Shown here: positions 12,005 to 23,667 of the stretch, piece after piece
Position numbering within the stretch: position 1 is the stretch's first letter
Layout of the letters: the number at the start of each line of letters is the position of its first letter
NCBI GenBank assembly: GCA_002946415.1
Contig: NJPS01000065.1
Span: 186,001-250,000, forward strand
DNA: 64,000 nt
Source of the DNA: Rutstroemia sp. NJR-2017a BVV2
Lineage: Eukaryota; Ascomycota; Leotiomycetes; Helotiales; Rutstroemiaceae
Direction: 5' to 3'
Notes under the pieces: model-generated
The model's database searches: none
The model's input: the letters and a program-made list of their open reading frames with translations, nothing else
Told to the model about the DNA's origin: nothing
Translations under genes and position numbers: made by a program

Positions 12005-13486
12005 ATGGATTGGGGGGACTCAACTAGCAGTTAATTATGATGTTATGATAATCGTGGTAGATGGAACGGAAAGCAGTCCAGGGAGTCAGCATGTATGTTT
12101 AGGAAGAAGCCTTTGTAAATATTCTAACACTCCCGCTCCATTAAGATCAACTTAGGTCTACCTCCGCATCTCACATTCGTTGAACTTGGGGCAAACACTA
12201 TGCTATTTGACAATCAGCGTCAACTTCTACGTCTTGTTAGAATCTAAATGGAGAACAAGTTTTACAATTGAAAACTCTCAGTCACTGGAAATGCTCACTT
12301 AAGCTTACTATTTAGGTCGTGGGGTACGGGATGATCTTCAGATACTGCAGTCCGAGAGTTCGAGGAAAATTTTTCGCGAACAGACGTTGAGCTTGGGGGT
12401 TTCGAATAGCTTCTAACTATCCCTTGCGACAAAACCATATTTGACGAACAGAAAGTACATCATGAAACAAGTGGTGACGCGAGATGTGATTCACAAACAA
12501 AGTATGCGAGTTTGCGTCTCCAAACGGGTGTGTTCGTACTAAACGATTAGTAGTTTCATTAGATCCTCAAATTCACAGAAGGAATAAGATTCCTCCTTGT
12601 GGTGTGAATGTGTGCAAGTGCCGTCACTATCACAAGGCTCTAATCTCGGCTCTGTGCCATGCTATATTGTTTATCTAATAAAGAAATTCGCTGATGATAC
12701 TGGGAGCTCATGATTGCCTTCGATCGGGGTAAACTTCACTGGGAGATATGATGGTTAGCACTGTAAGCATCAGATGTCCGTTATCGAAGCAGGTGGAAAG
12801 CCACATGGCACTGCAAACACAACCAGTGTTAGACCACACGTGGGCTGCCTCTCCGAGATGACGAAAGAACAGCTCCCTATGTCATGTCTATTTGGACGGA
12901 TCTAAGAGTGGAACTTCTCCACGGAACGCAGCCGGCTTTTTCAGCCATGACAAGTAGCTCCAGACAGATCATATCGTTTCACGTCAGCCAGTCAAATCAA
13001 TCTCTAGACGAATAGTAAAGGATGGTTCGTTCAAAATCAAGCTCCAGATCCGGCTGCCAAACAACCTTCCATCTCTACATTGCTAGATGTGTTCTCGCTC
13101 CCGGGACCACCTTGTTTCACGCTCAAGCTTCCGTCACAGCAAAATCTACTTTTCGCAAACCCTGTTACAACTACTCCTCTGCTCTACACAGACAACCTAA
13201 TTTCGTCCATTCCAGGACATAATTCAACATCCCATGTATGGCATTTCCAAAAGCAGATAGTTGCGAACAGTTACACACATACACGGACCAAGAGTGAGTA
13301 AACGCCTCGTTACACAGCTGCCCCACTATCTACAGAACAGACCTTTGGTCCCTCCAAAACGGCCTCTAATACTGCGGTGCGACCATCTCTCGCATGACTT
13401 CCTTCTTTCTTATTCTTTTTTCTCCGTCTGTCGTTCGCAGAGACATGTTAACTTGTCTGCTATTGTAATACTTTCATTTTCTCGCC
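12005..13486. other. intergenic region
   Basis: No coding sequence that I can support. The last 200 bases are pyrimidine-rich (TTTCTTATTC, TTTTTTCTCC) as in many fungal promoters and leaders, leading to ATG 13487. Small ORFs at 13022-13500 overlap each other in different frames and look like chance. Confidence 0.45.
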
Positions 13487-16400
13487 ATGGGGAATGTTGA
13501 GCATCCTCCGAGCGCAAGCGTCTGGACGCGAAATCTTTTTGTAATTTTTGTTTCGCTTCTATTGTTCATTAATACACTATCGCTATTACCATGGGGCGTC
13601 TTTCATGTCAGATCGTTCTTTCATACGGATGACCATACTACCACGCATATATCCATTCCGAGCTTTGCATCGATCAGTACCTTAAATGCTGGAGAAGGAG
13701 GAGGGGGAGGGGAAGAGCTTGCTGTGCTTCTCAAGGCAGCGGCGGATATCTTAGGTGCTGTGAGCGCACAGCATCAGCTTCAATCGCTGCAGGGTATAAG
13801 CAATGATTTGAATAAACTGGCCGCGGATACGGAAAAATCAAAGAGTAGCGTTGGGCTGCGTGCCAGAGGTTTCTTCGATGGGCTGGCAGCACTTGTAGGG
13901 GGTGGCGCGGGAGGTGCAAGTGCTGCAAAAGGGGCAGCTGGTGGTGCTAGTGCCAGTCCACTTTCTGGCTTGTTGGGTGGAGCTGGAGGAGGCGGACTTA
14001 CGAGTTTATTCTCGTCAGCAGCCGGTGGTCTCTTGAACATAACAGCAGATAGTCTGGCAGGACCCGCGCAGTATCTCGGCGATGGAGTCGGAAGAGGTGT
14101 CACCACGGGACTGAAAGTCAGCAACAACGTCCAGCAAACTTCAGCAACGAAGCCAGAGGGTATCAATAAACTTGCAGGCAATCTTGGATTCGGGTAAGCC
14201 GACACAATTCGCGCACTTGCGATTGGCAGACGTATGCTAACTTACTTATGCAGTGTCTCCAATGCTTTAGCAGGAAGTTTCAACACTTCTCTCCTAACAG
14301 CAGGTGCAGGAGGCGCAGCTTCCGCACTTGGTGCTGGTCTTGGAGGTGGAACTGCGACTGGTCTAGGTATCAACAAATCAGCTATTGCAGCTCCTTCCGG
14401 TACAGGAATCCCTCTTATCGCAGGTAATCTCGGAAGTGGTCTTACCCAAGCTCTCTTCTCAAACGTGGATATGTCGAAGATAATGAGTGGTGTGAGCCCC
14501 GGCCAACTCTCTTCGGCGGTTGTCAATGCAGGAAAAGGTATGTGAATGCTGCACGGAGACTCGAAGAGCAATTGCGCTAATATCATCAACCATACAGGTC
14601 TAGGAGAAGGAGCAGCTCAAGGTCTCGCTCTACCCATGAACCCTGCCGCCGCTGCGCGCAAACTCAAACTCCGCGCCGCAACCAACACCACTGGCGGCGG
14701 TCTCAACGCCGACGCCATCTCCTTCGGCTTCACCAAAGCCCTCTCCAGCTCCTTCCTCGGCTCCGTCGACGTCCAGGCCCTCGCCAACAAAGCCATGTCC
14801 GGCAGCTCCAACCTCACCAGCATGGTCGGACCCTCCCTCGTCAGCGCCGGCTCCGGATTCGGTTCCGGCGCCGCGCAAAGTCTAGGTCTGCAAAACGCCG
14901 CCGTGGCCCCAGTCACTGATGCGAATGCTCCGGCTCCGGAAATCGCGCAGAACTTCGCCTATCAACTCACGACGAGTTTCCTTGCGAACGGAACAATTCC
15001 CGCTTTGCAGAAGAAACTCATGGGTTCGACGATGATGGTGAATATCTCTGCCATGCTGGGTCCGGCTGCTCAGGGGGTTGGAAGCGGCATTGGTCAGGGT
15101 ACGGCTGTGGGGTTGGGACTGCAGGATCCGAGTTCGGCGCAGACGCCGATGGGTGGGAATGTGGCGATGGTGGCGAGGGATTTCTCGTATGGGCTAACGA
15201 CCAGTTTCCTTGCGAACGGGACAGTGGCCAATCTGCAGAGTAAAGCGACTGCGTTGCTCGGATCGAATTCTACCATGGGTCAGATGTTAGATCTGAAATC
15301 CATTTCGGTATCGAAAGCCGCTGAGGGACTTGCAAGGGGTCTTGTTGATGGCGCGGGTCAGAGTATTTCGAATATGGGCGGGTTCCAGAGAATCCTGAAT
15401 GGTGAAGATAAGAATGCTGTGATGGCCGATGCGGCGACGCCGATTTTCAATTCGAATGAGTTTAATGACACGACGGGCGGAGTAGTAACTTCATTTGGTC
15501 AAGGACTAGGTGGTGAGGGTGTCAATTTGGTTCTGCAAATGTTCGGGAAAGGTACCTCGAGTGGTTCTGGATCGAATACTTCTCCATCATCAGACTCATC
15601 CACAACGACCATGCCACTCGCCTCCCCAGCTCCCCCCTCCCCCCCAAACAACCTCTCCACACCCGCCATACGCGCTCGCTCCCACCATGCCCTGCCCATC
15701 CTCCGCCGCGTCCCCTCCGCTCTCAACACCACCCTCACACAACTCAACACAACCATCGATCTCTCCGGCATCCTCACCGGCGTCAACGTCACCTCCGTCG
15801 ACGTGCTTTTGCAAAAAGGCGTTAGCGCACTCACATGCAAAGGCGTCGGTGGCTTCTCGCAAATCTTCGCTGGGCTCAAAGCCAGCGGATCGATTAAGCC
15901 TTCGAATTCTTCCGCGCCCTCTACTCTCCAGTTACCAAACGCAACATTCACGGTAACTAGCGAGGGGAACACCTTTGAGATCAATCCTGCCCAGGGTTCA
16001 ATCATCGTCAATGGCATTCCGCAGGGAAGGTTAACCATTCTGATTGTCGCACATGGTATGTTCATATTCACTTCTCATCAACCCTTCCTTTCATCACATT
16101 CCATTATTTTCCATACCTCACTCCCCCCTGATACCAAACCGCTCAGAAGACTAACATCTACCCCAACAGCATTCCTAGTCATCATCGCCTTCCTCATCAC
16201 CATTCCCATCGCCCTCCTCCTAAGCAACGGCCACGAAATCGCCGTCATGCTAGGTCGCCCCGACGTCTGGGCCAAGGCAGATAAATACCGCTTCTACATA
16301 TGGTGCTTCGTCGTCGTACCATTCGGTCTCACCGGTATCGGTCTCGGGGTATGTCCTATCCTATCCTTTCCCCAGCACCCCCTTAACCTTCTACCTCAGA

Positions 16401-16862
16401 CTAACATCCCCTCCCTAGATATTCCTCCTCGGCACCTCCACTCACCTCTCCTCCCCGCACTCCATCCTCGGCGCCTCATCTCTCGTCTTCCTCCTCGTCG
16501 CCTTCCTCCTCGAAATGCAATTCCTCCCCAGCATCCGCGCCTTAACGCTCCCGCGCGCAGCGAACCTCACGATCTTATTGACGTTGGCGAATATCCTCTT
16601 CGTAACCGGACTGGTCGATATCCAGCGCGTGAGTCTCTGCACAGTGCAGTTACCGGATGCGGTGCTGGTGGGCGCGGGCATGAATATCGCGTCGGTGTTT
16701 ACGACCGGGGTGACGGTTGTGCAGGGGAAGTGGGTGGTTAGACGGTGGGTTAAGGGGAGGGAGGCGGAGGGGCTGGGGGGTGTGGAGAGGGGGGGTGTGG
16801 AGAGGGGGGGTGTGGAGAAGTCGAGTATTAGGTTGGTGAGGGGGGTGGATGAGAAGTTTTAG
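13487..16862 (+). CDS. large glycine-rich repeat membrane protein with C-terminal b561-like membrane domain
   Basis: Five exons (13487-14193, 14254-14537, 14598-16055, 16170-16348, 16419-16862) give 1023 residues. An N-terminal signal anchor (L-F-V-I-F-V-S-L-L-L-F) is followed by an Ala/Gly/Ser-rich region. This contains about five degenerate units of roughly 75 residues, each closing with a G-x-G-x-G-x3-G-L-G-L-like motif (LGAGLGGGTATGLGI, GSGFGSGAAQSLGL, GSGIGQGTAVGLGL). Two adjacent units share T-T-S-F-L-A-N-G-T. Many N-x-S/T sites suggest a glycosylated lumenal or extracellular domain. The C-terminus has about five hydrophobic helices, two starting near histidines (V-A-H-A-F and P-H-S-I-L-G), with a topology like cytochrome b561. 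Heme binding is unproven because the usual four conserved histidines are not clearly present. Position is probably plasma membrane. I do not recognise the family; an electron-transfer or cell-wall role would be speculation. Confidence 0.85.
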
Positions 16863-17650
16863 GTAGGGATTGTAATGATGGAATGGATTGGATTGGCTTG
16901 AATGATGTGAATGGTCTTGGATACCCCTTGGAGTCGGCTGGTTCGGCTTCTATTACTGTCTCTTCCTTAATTAATTATAAAATTGAAAGTTATGAACAAT
17001 AAAAACTATGAGTTTGTGTGAGTGAGATCTGAAATGGCTTTTCATGTGTATGTCAGTAGCTCTCTTAAAAGTTTATGTAGCATGTGTATACAACCTCAAG
17101 GGGTTCCGTATGCCCATCCACCCCGTTCCGTAGGATGCAAAGCTCTTTGCCTCTTCAATGAGAGTTGAAAGTCTCGAAGCCAAGGCCACTGATGTGGAGA
17201 TTTTCAACATAGCTACTTATATTTGGGAAGTAAAGAATCCAGTCGTTATGAACTGTCCGTGATACCGGCAACGATAGATTTGGAAGGAAGACCAACCAAG
17301 CAAACACTTTTCCTCGCCTAACCAACCCACATCACAAGGCACAAGTGCAGAATGAATGAAGCATGAAGTTCGCCATAAAGTTATCAATCTTAACCGTGGC
17401 AGTCTAGTTTCAAGGCAGCAGTAAAACACTAGATCCAGCCGCGGTCAAGCGAGGCCAATGTTTCCTAACGAAGGGGTTTCGTCTTCCCCCAAGCCATTTT
17501 AATGCATAGTAGTTCGTGGGATGGATGCCAGGCTTGAACGACGAAACATGTTGAATGAAGATGAGTTTAGACTTCTAGACTTCTAGCTAAAGGCGGACAG
17601 TTGAAGACATAGCATAGATAGACGCTACTCTCTTGGGCTCCTCATAAGAT
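16863..17650. other. intergenic region
   Basis: No gene seen on either strand. It contains the 3' flank of the repeat membrane protein (TTAATTAATTATAAAATTG and an AATAAAAACT polyadenylation-like stretch at 16990-17010). A 21-codon ORF starts at 17521 (M-D-A-R-L-E-R-R-N) and might belong to the fragment downstream, but I found no splice that joins them. Confidence 0.4.
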
Positions 17651-18274
17651 GCAAAAGAAAGCGACCATATTGTGTACTTTACGTATGTCGTCAACCAGTG
17701 GAAGAATGACGATGATTCCGGATATTTGAAAGATGAGCCCGAATACCTCAAGGCAATATTCGTTTGTAAGATAGGTGCCTCCCGCGGCAAAGTTCTTCAA
17801 TGGACTCCTAAAGGGCTAAAATGGTCAGACGCTAAAATCAAAGGACCGGGTGGTAACATCCTCATGAAAGCCGAAAATAGAAGGAAGATAAGACATTTGA
17901 CGGGGAAGCCTGTTTGCAAGCCGATCACCGCAAAAGAATTTGGCGATTTCAAGACTTACACAGAGAAATTTTGGTCCGAACTGAAGGATAATAAACAAAT
18001 CATCCCACCAACTGTAAGTAGATTGGGGTCCTCGCTTGTCTAGGAAGGAAGAGGGTCAAATGTATACTGACATGGAGGAAACTGCAAACAGGTTGACGAA
18101 CTTTGGGACCTAGTCTTGGAAAAATCTCGGAATAAAGGGTACATACGCACACCAGTATCGTTCAGCGGTAAAGATGCATCGACTGGCCTTGAATCCGCGG
18201 AGGAGCCGCTTGTGACCGTTTGTAAAGGGAAAGGTCGAGCAGTTGAACCATCATATCAGTTTGTGAGGAAGTGA
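17651..18274 (+). pseudogene. unassigned gene fragment, possibly the 3' part of a degraded gene
   Basis: A coding-like frame runs from about 17651 to 18013, then a 78-nt intron (18014-18091, donor GTAAGT, acceptor CAG), then to a stop at 18272-18274. The peptide of about 180 residues is hydrophilic, with F-T-Y-V-V-N-Q-W-K-N, a charged D-D-D stretch, and a C-terminal half containing D-E-L-W-D-L-V-L-E-K. The well-formed in-phase intron argues that this is or was a gene. No ATG begins the frame: an in-frame stop lies at 17645-17647, though CATAAG at 17644-17649 could be a splice acceptor. No upstream exon is evident. I do not recognise the family. Either the 5' exons are hidden or the gene is truncated. 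Confidence 0.4.
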
Positions 18275-19857
18275 TTAACTCCTGCAGAAACTAAGCAGCA
18301 GCAGACGGACTCAGAAGTTCTTGGTTTGAGGTTGAGGTTTAAGATATCTCGCAATAGCGTGTCAAAATGTAGGATAGGTTGTCCTTGATTTTGGTAAGAC
18401 TGTGGGCTTGTGAGGTTGGGTCCGGGTGCATAGCGATTTAGCACATTTGACGAAATCATGTAAAGCGAATGCTTCCATTGTATCGGCAGTTGCTTCCTGT
18501 TTGCTCCTTTTGCCGATCGAAAGAGGACAGTCTCTCTGCCCGTTGTGAAGTTCTTGCTTCTTCGTGAGGGTGGAGAATTAGGTGGGAGGGTCGGCGATTC
18601 CCTTGGCAAATAGCCTCAAAAAGGGCAATATCGCATGCGTATTGGCTTCTCGTCGTGTAACCGATAAACCAAGAGTGCGGCAATTGCATCTCGTCGTTCC
18701 CATCGCTCCCCCTTTAATGATTCTGCCAGACTCGGTCGCACAAGGAGGCTCGAAAATATGTTTAAAATTGCTGGATGTTCAGAGTATGACTGACGGATTC
18801 CCATTCGCAGTTCTTTGCTACTGTAACTGTACATCGTCAGCCGAAGAGGAATGCAACCCGAGATTGCCAAAAATACAATGCAAAGGCCGATAGGTGAGCG
18901 GCCTTAGCCACACTGCAGAACTGTAGTAACGATCGTCATTCCGCACTTGCATAATGCATTGGTGTCTGAGAACTAACGTCCCTATCTCATCTTCTCGTCA
19001 AGAAGATCTGGACTTGAAACGGACGGCTGCTGCCTCCTCACATCCTGATTCCATTGTTCGCAGCTTGATAATCGACTGTTGTCTCCATGTTCCAACTGAA
19101 CTCCATGTGCAAATCTTGAGCTCAAATGAGTATCCACTGCGTGGGGGATGTGAATTTGGCTGCCTAGTTAGGAGACTTGGGGGGAGAAGCGAAAAGTCCC
19201 GAATAATAGCGCCGTAGGTAAATCTCCGTTGGATTCATTCAGGGCAACCTGTGCGATCTTGATTGTGGCTCGGTTCGTTTGAGGTTCTGTGTTTGTTTGA
19301 AGTTCTCGGTTTTAAGAGGAATTGACCAATGAGAAGCTTACTAATCCTACGTTGGGGTGCCCCCAGCACAAACCTTTAATGTAAATCGCAATCCTTTCCC
19401 CAAGCTCCGCGACTAGGGAAATGCTTGGTGCCGCTGGGATACCTCCACAGCTGCTCTCTTTGTATCTTTGTATCTTCGTACCCGTCGTACCCGTCGTTAA
19501 GGCAAGGAGATACGCGGTCAAACATCCAACTCCTCTTCCTCATATTGGCAGGTTCATATGATTCACATGAAGTCCACATCCCCTTCCAGGGAGAACTGGT
19601 CACTGGGTACCGGCCACACCGATGTACTATGATTGCCGTGCCGCGTCTCTACGGGATTACCACAGGCAAGTCGTAAGTCTTACAAGTATCTGGTACTGGC
19701 CCAATGTTTGTTCTTCCTTCTTGAGCCTCATCTTCACTCCTTTCTTGTCTTCTTTCCCTGCGTTACTTATACAACCCTCGAGACTGTTTACAGTCCTTTA
19801 CATTCTTTTTTTCGTTGATCTAATATCACTTAACATTCATTTCTCACTGTTGAAATC
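18275..19857. other. intergenic region upstream of GH71 gene
   Basis: Only short overlapping ORFs occur, with no family features. GTATCTTTGTATCTTCGTACCCGTCGTACCCGTCG-type near-duplications lie at about 19457-19498. From 19700 onward the strand is T/C-rich (TTCTTCCTTCTTGAGCC, TTTCTTGTCTTCTTTCC), consistent with the glucanase promoter and leader. Confidence 0.4.
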
Positions 19858-22150
19858 ATGCATTTGTCACTCGTTTCTCTGTCATATTTGACATCTGCGA
19901 GCTTGGTTCTCGCTAGAAACCTCCCACGCTCGTTTCCTGGTTATGTCGATCACTCGTATGCTGTTAGGTCTCCTGGCTGGTCGGTTCAGGCCGCTACATG
20001 TCCAGCAAATACAACAACATGCGGAGCTGGTTCCGGTGCATGCTGTCCTACGGGCATGTATTGCGCGACTCCTGCCAACTCTGAAGTCGCTGCTTGCTGC
20101 ACAAGTCGTAAGCTACTAAAATTCTTTTTTGATATCAAAGTGTTAACTTCCAAAAGCTGGCGCCTGTCGCTCCGTCATCGAGGCCGCACCGAAGTGTGCA
20201 GATAGTAGCTGGAATCTGTGGGATGGTTTAGATGGCAATGCCTTCTGTTGTGAAGTTGGGATGCTCGGCGCCTACGATCATATCTCTCACCGTGCGGGAA
20301 CTTGTGTGTCTTCTGTGGTGTCTCCAACCACTTCAGCTGTCCTTGTATGTTCTTACTGGTCTTCGAAGAGAAAATTCCTCGTTCTCCTTTTATAGAAACT
20401 TACATACTCTAGAAATCAACTGGAACAGGCTCAACGGCAACGTCGGCCGTCTCCATTACCAGCCATACTTCGGCTGTTTCGTCCGCCAGCGCGACCTCCA
20501 TCTATTCTGTCCCATCTTCCACAAAGTCATATTTCTCAACGACCAGCACCTCTATTGCCGTAGTCGATACTGTAGGCACAAGCGCGTCAAGCGTAGTAGC
20601 TAGTGCAGCAAGCCCAGCAAAAACCGGAAAGCCAGTGTGAGTCTTCAACATACTGCTCGTGAAATATCAGCTAACGTGAATTCAGCTTCTTCCATTATAT
20701 GGTTTGTCTTACTAATCTCTCAATGATAACATAAGCTAATTAAATGCAGCTTGGTGGCGTTAGTGATACCCAGGCCGAGCAGGATATCAAAGATGCTGCA
20801 GCGCTAGGAGTAGATGCATTCGCTGTCAACCTCCGTATGTTTCTCCATCGCATGTTAATTACTCACTAACGGTTTTCCTAGAGGACATTACTTCTTCTTG
20901 GGCTACCAACGCAATCACATACCTCTTCAAGCATGCCGATAGTTACAACTTCAAGCTATTGTATGTCCTCAGGCTCTCATCACTCCCATAATACTAACCA
21001 CACCTAGCTTCTCTTTCGATATGACTGCATTCGACAGTCCCGATGAGTTCATAACGTTGCTCAAATCCTACGTTAAAAATGATGCCTACTACACTTACGA
21101 TGGCCTACCATTCGTCTCTACCTTCAACGTATATACCCCTTACTCGTTATCCATCACTCAACACTAACCTTACCCCAGGGCGGCACCTCTGCCTTCACAT
21201 TCGGCCAATCAAGCACCAGTCTCGGCTGGAAAGTCAAACTCCAAGACGTAATGGCCAGCGCCGGCCACCCCATCTACTTCATCCCCTCCTTCCAAGACGT
21301 CTCCGCCTCCACCAACTTCTTCACCACCGAATACCCCTACCTAAACGGCACCTTCAACTGGGACAGCTGGCCCAAAACCACCGACGGCGACATCCCCGTC
21401 TCCACCACCACCGACCTCATCTACCAAACCGCCGCACACAGCTCCTCCAAAACCTTCATGATGGGCATCTCCCCTCTGCAATTCAAACACATCGACCAGA
21501 CGCAAAACTGGTACCGCCGCGGGGAGCAGAACCTCGAGCTCCGCTTCGGACAGGTCCTTGCTCTGCAGCCCGACTTTCTCGAATTCCAGACCTGGAACGA
21601 CGCCGGCGAGGGCCATTACATGGGGAACGTATGGTGGGAGACTCTCGTCAGCAATACCAGCGCTATGGCGCTTAGCAGTTTGACATACGACCACACTGGG
21701 TACTGGCAGATCCTAGGCAGCTTCATCAAGGAATGGAAAGCGGGCGCGACGACCACCGCGAATATGTACCCGACGAACGGCGCGAAAGCTCAGGGTACGT
21801 TCTGGCATCACACGCTGCTGAAGAACGCAGATTGTTCAAGTGATTCGCTCGGCCTGCCGAAACCGAACGGCTGGCAGCATGTGGAGGATAAAGTTACGGC
21901 GGTGGTGCTGGTGGCGAGTGGAGAGACAGGCCTGCAGGCGAGTATTGAGGTTGGGGGGACGGTGATGGGTACGCAGAAGCTGAGTGCGGGGTACAATGTT
22001 GTGAGTGTGGGGAATATTACGACGGGGGCGGTGAGTATGAAGGTGGTGGAGGCGTCGGGGTCGGTGGTGGTGCAGGGGACGGGGAGCTTGAAGGTCGTGG
22101 ATAGTGCGGGGTTGTGCAATTATAACTTTCAGGTTGTGGGGTTGGCGTAG
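19858..22150 (+). CDS. secreted GH71 alpha-1,3-glucanase (mutanase) with Cys-rich N-terminal module
   Basis: Endo-hydrolysis of alpha-1,3-glucan in fungal cell walls, secreted. Eight exons (19858-20107, 20157-20344, 20413-20636, 20686-20701, 20750-20834, 20882-20960, 21008-21128, 21179-22150) sum to 1935 nt, or 644 residues. Signal peptide about residues 1-19. Residues about 43-140 hold a cysteine-rich module (CGAGSGACCPTGMYC, then a second half with G-N-A-F-C-C). A Ser/Thr linker of about 65 residues follows. The catalytic domain begins V-F-F-H-Y-M and has the GH71 landmarks D-A-F-A-V-N-L, F-K-L-F-F-S-F-D-M and F-Q-T-W-N-D-A-G-E-G-H-Y near 21590. The C-terminus after about 21850 is a beta-rich extension. 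Exon 4 is only 16 nt and encodes the start of the catalytic domain. The acceptor at 20412 was preferred over a later CAG because it alone keeps the Ser/Thr linker in frame. Confidence 0.93.
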
Positions 22151-23667
22151 GAGGTTGGGGGGGGAAAGAAGGGTAAGGGGAGGAAGGAGAGTATGGTTGG
22201 ATGTTGAGGAGGGCTTTGTTCGGGTTGAGGGAGGGAAGAAGAGAAGAAAAGGAAAGGAAAGAAAGCGGAGGCGAGATGGTGTGCACGCATGCACAACATA
22301 ACCTCTGCGTGCAAATGGTAAACACAGTAAATTACGTTCTTCAGTATATAGATTTCCAAATACAAAAGATTCACTTCGTATACCAGAAACGCTTCTCCCT
22401 ATATCCAACAGACAGACTGTTTGCTTTTCCCCGATTAAAAATACAGATATACCTAGGCTGTCCAGACATACCCTTGTCTAGACAATGGGTATATAGCAGC
22501 TAGTTTAGTGGGTAGCTCTCCAAGCGAGAGGGCTGGGGGTGAATTAAGGGGATGGGGTATTCTCGTGTTGAGGCGATATATGCAATACAGAGGGTTAGAT
22601 TACTACTAACTTGATGAGGCAGATAGAATAGAGCTTTGGTAGAAGGGCAGGGGCCTGATTGGTACAGGCTGTAGTGTAATACTAATGTGACACAGGCAAC
22701 GAGTATATAAGAGTAGGTATCCATTCTATTGAGAGAAGACAACTATTTACTACCTGCTACCTCGGAGCGCAAAAGCCCAGCAGGAGGAACGTAGATAGAG
22801 CTCATGTATATACATAAACACACATTCTCTCATTACATACACAGATACGTACACGTACACTAACCATCAGCATCACAACAAGAATCATCAAATCAGCAGC
22901 AAACGAGCCAGAAAGTTTCCCATGTTCCCATTATCCATTCCGTCATCCATTCCTGTCCTTCATCCTTCCTTCCTACGACCAGAACAGCAACAGAAGGGAA
23001 CAGATGAAGAATAGTACATAAGCCTCCCCCTCCTCCTACTTCACTTGACCCCAACAACTACTAGACTGGGAAGAAAAGTAGCAAGGAAACTAAATATCCA
23101 TCATGTTAATATCCACATCATCTTATTTTATATCTACCAGTAGGCAATACTAGACGGGACCAGACAAGACAGGAGTCACCAGACTAGTTCTGCAAACAGT
23201 CACTGGTATATATGTTTTTGTTTATATGTGTTTACAGGTACACATATACATACACACGCCTGCCCGCACGCACGCACGCACAAAAACAAGCAACCAAGAC
23301 AGGGAAGCAAGTCAAATATCCATATATTCATTCATCCATCCATCCACCCATCCATCCATCAGCACAATTCCTTTCAAGCTAAAGGTAAACAAAAATTCCA
23401 TTCCATCCATTGAAAGTAGCCACAAGTAGCATAACCAAGTAACAAGGAAGACAAAGAGTACTTTATGAAAACAGGCCATACAAAAGGATATCCATTATGT
23501 ATGTAAAGTAAAACTAAAACTAAAGTAACAATCGGACCTCCCTCCCTCCATCCATCCCTACCCACAAGAACACACAAAGCCAAAGAGGAGTAAGATAGAC
23601 AGACAAGCAAGTATATGAGACATTGAAACGGGCTATCTATTCAAACGGGAACACGAAGATTCGGAAT
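22151..23667. other. convergent intergenic region with simple repeats
   Basis: This is the 3'-3' space between the plus-strand glucanase and the minus-strand HMG-box gene. It holds AC-rich and CATC-rich simple sequence (CGCACGCACGCAC at about 23268; CCATCCATCCATC at about 23335-23362) but no gene. ORFs here translate only the repeats. Confidence 0.5.

Noticed and set aside
13780..14916. Long minus-strand ORFs opposite the repeat membrane protein
   Set aside because: They are Pro/Ala/Gly-rich mirror frames caused by the GC-rich plus-strand codons; the plus-strand exons have consensus introns and phase continuity.
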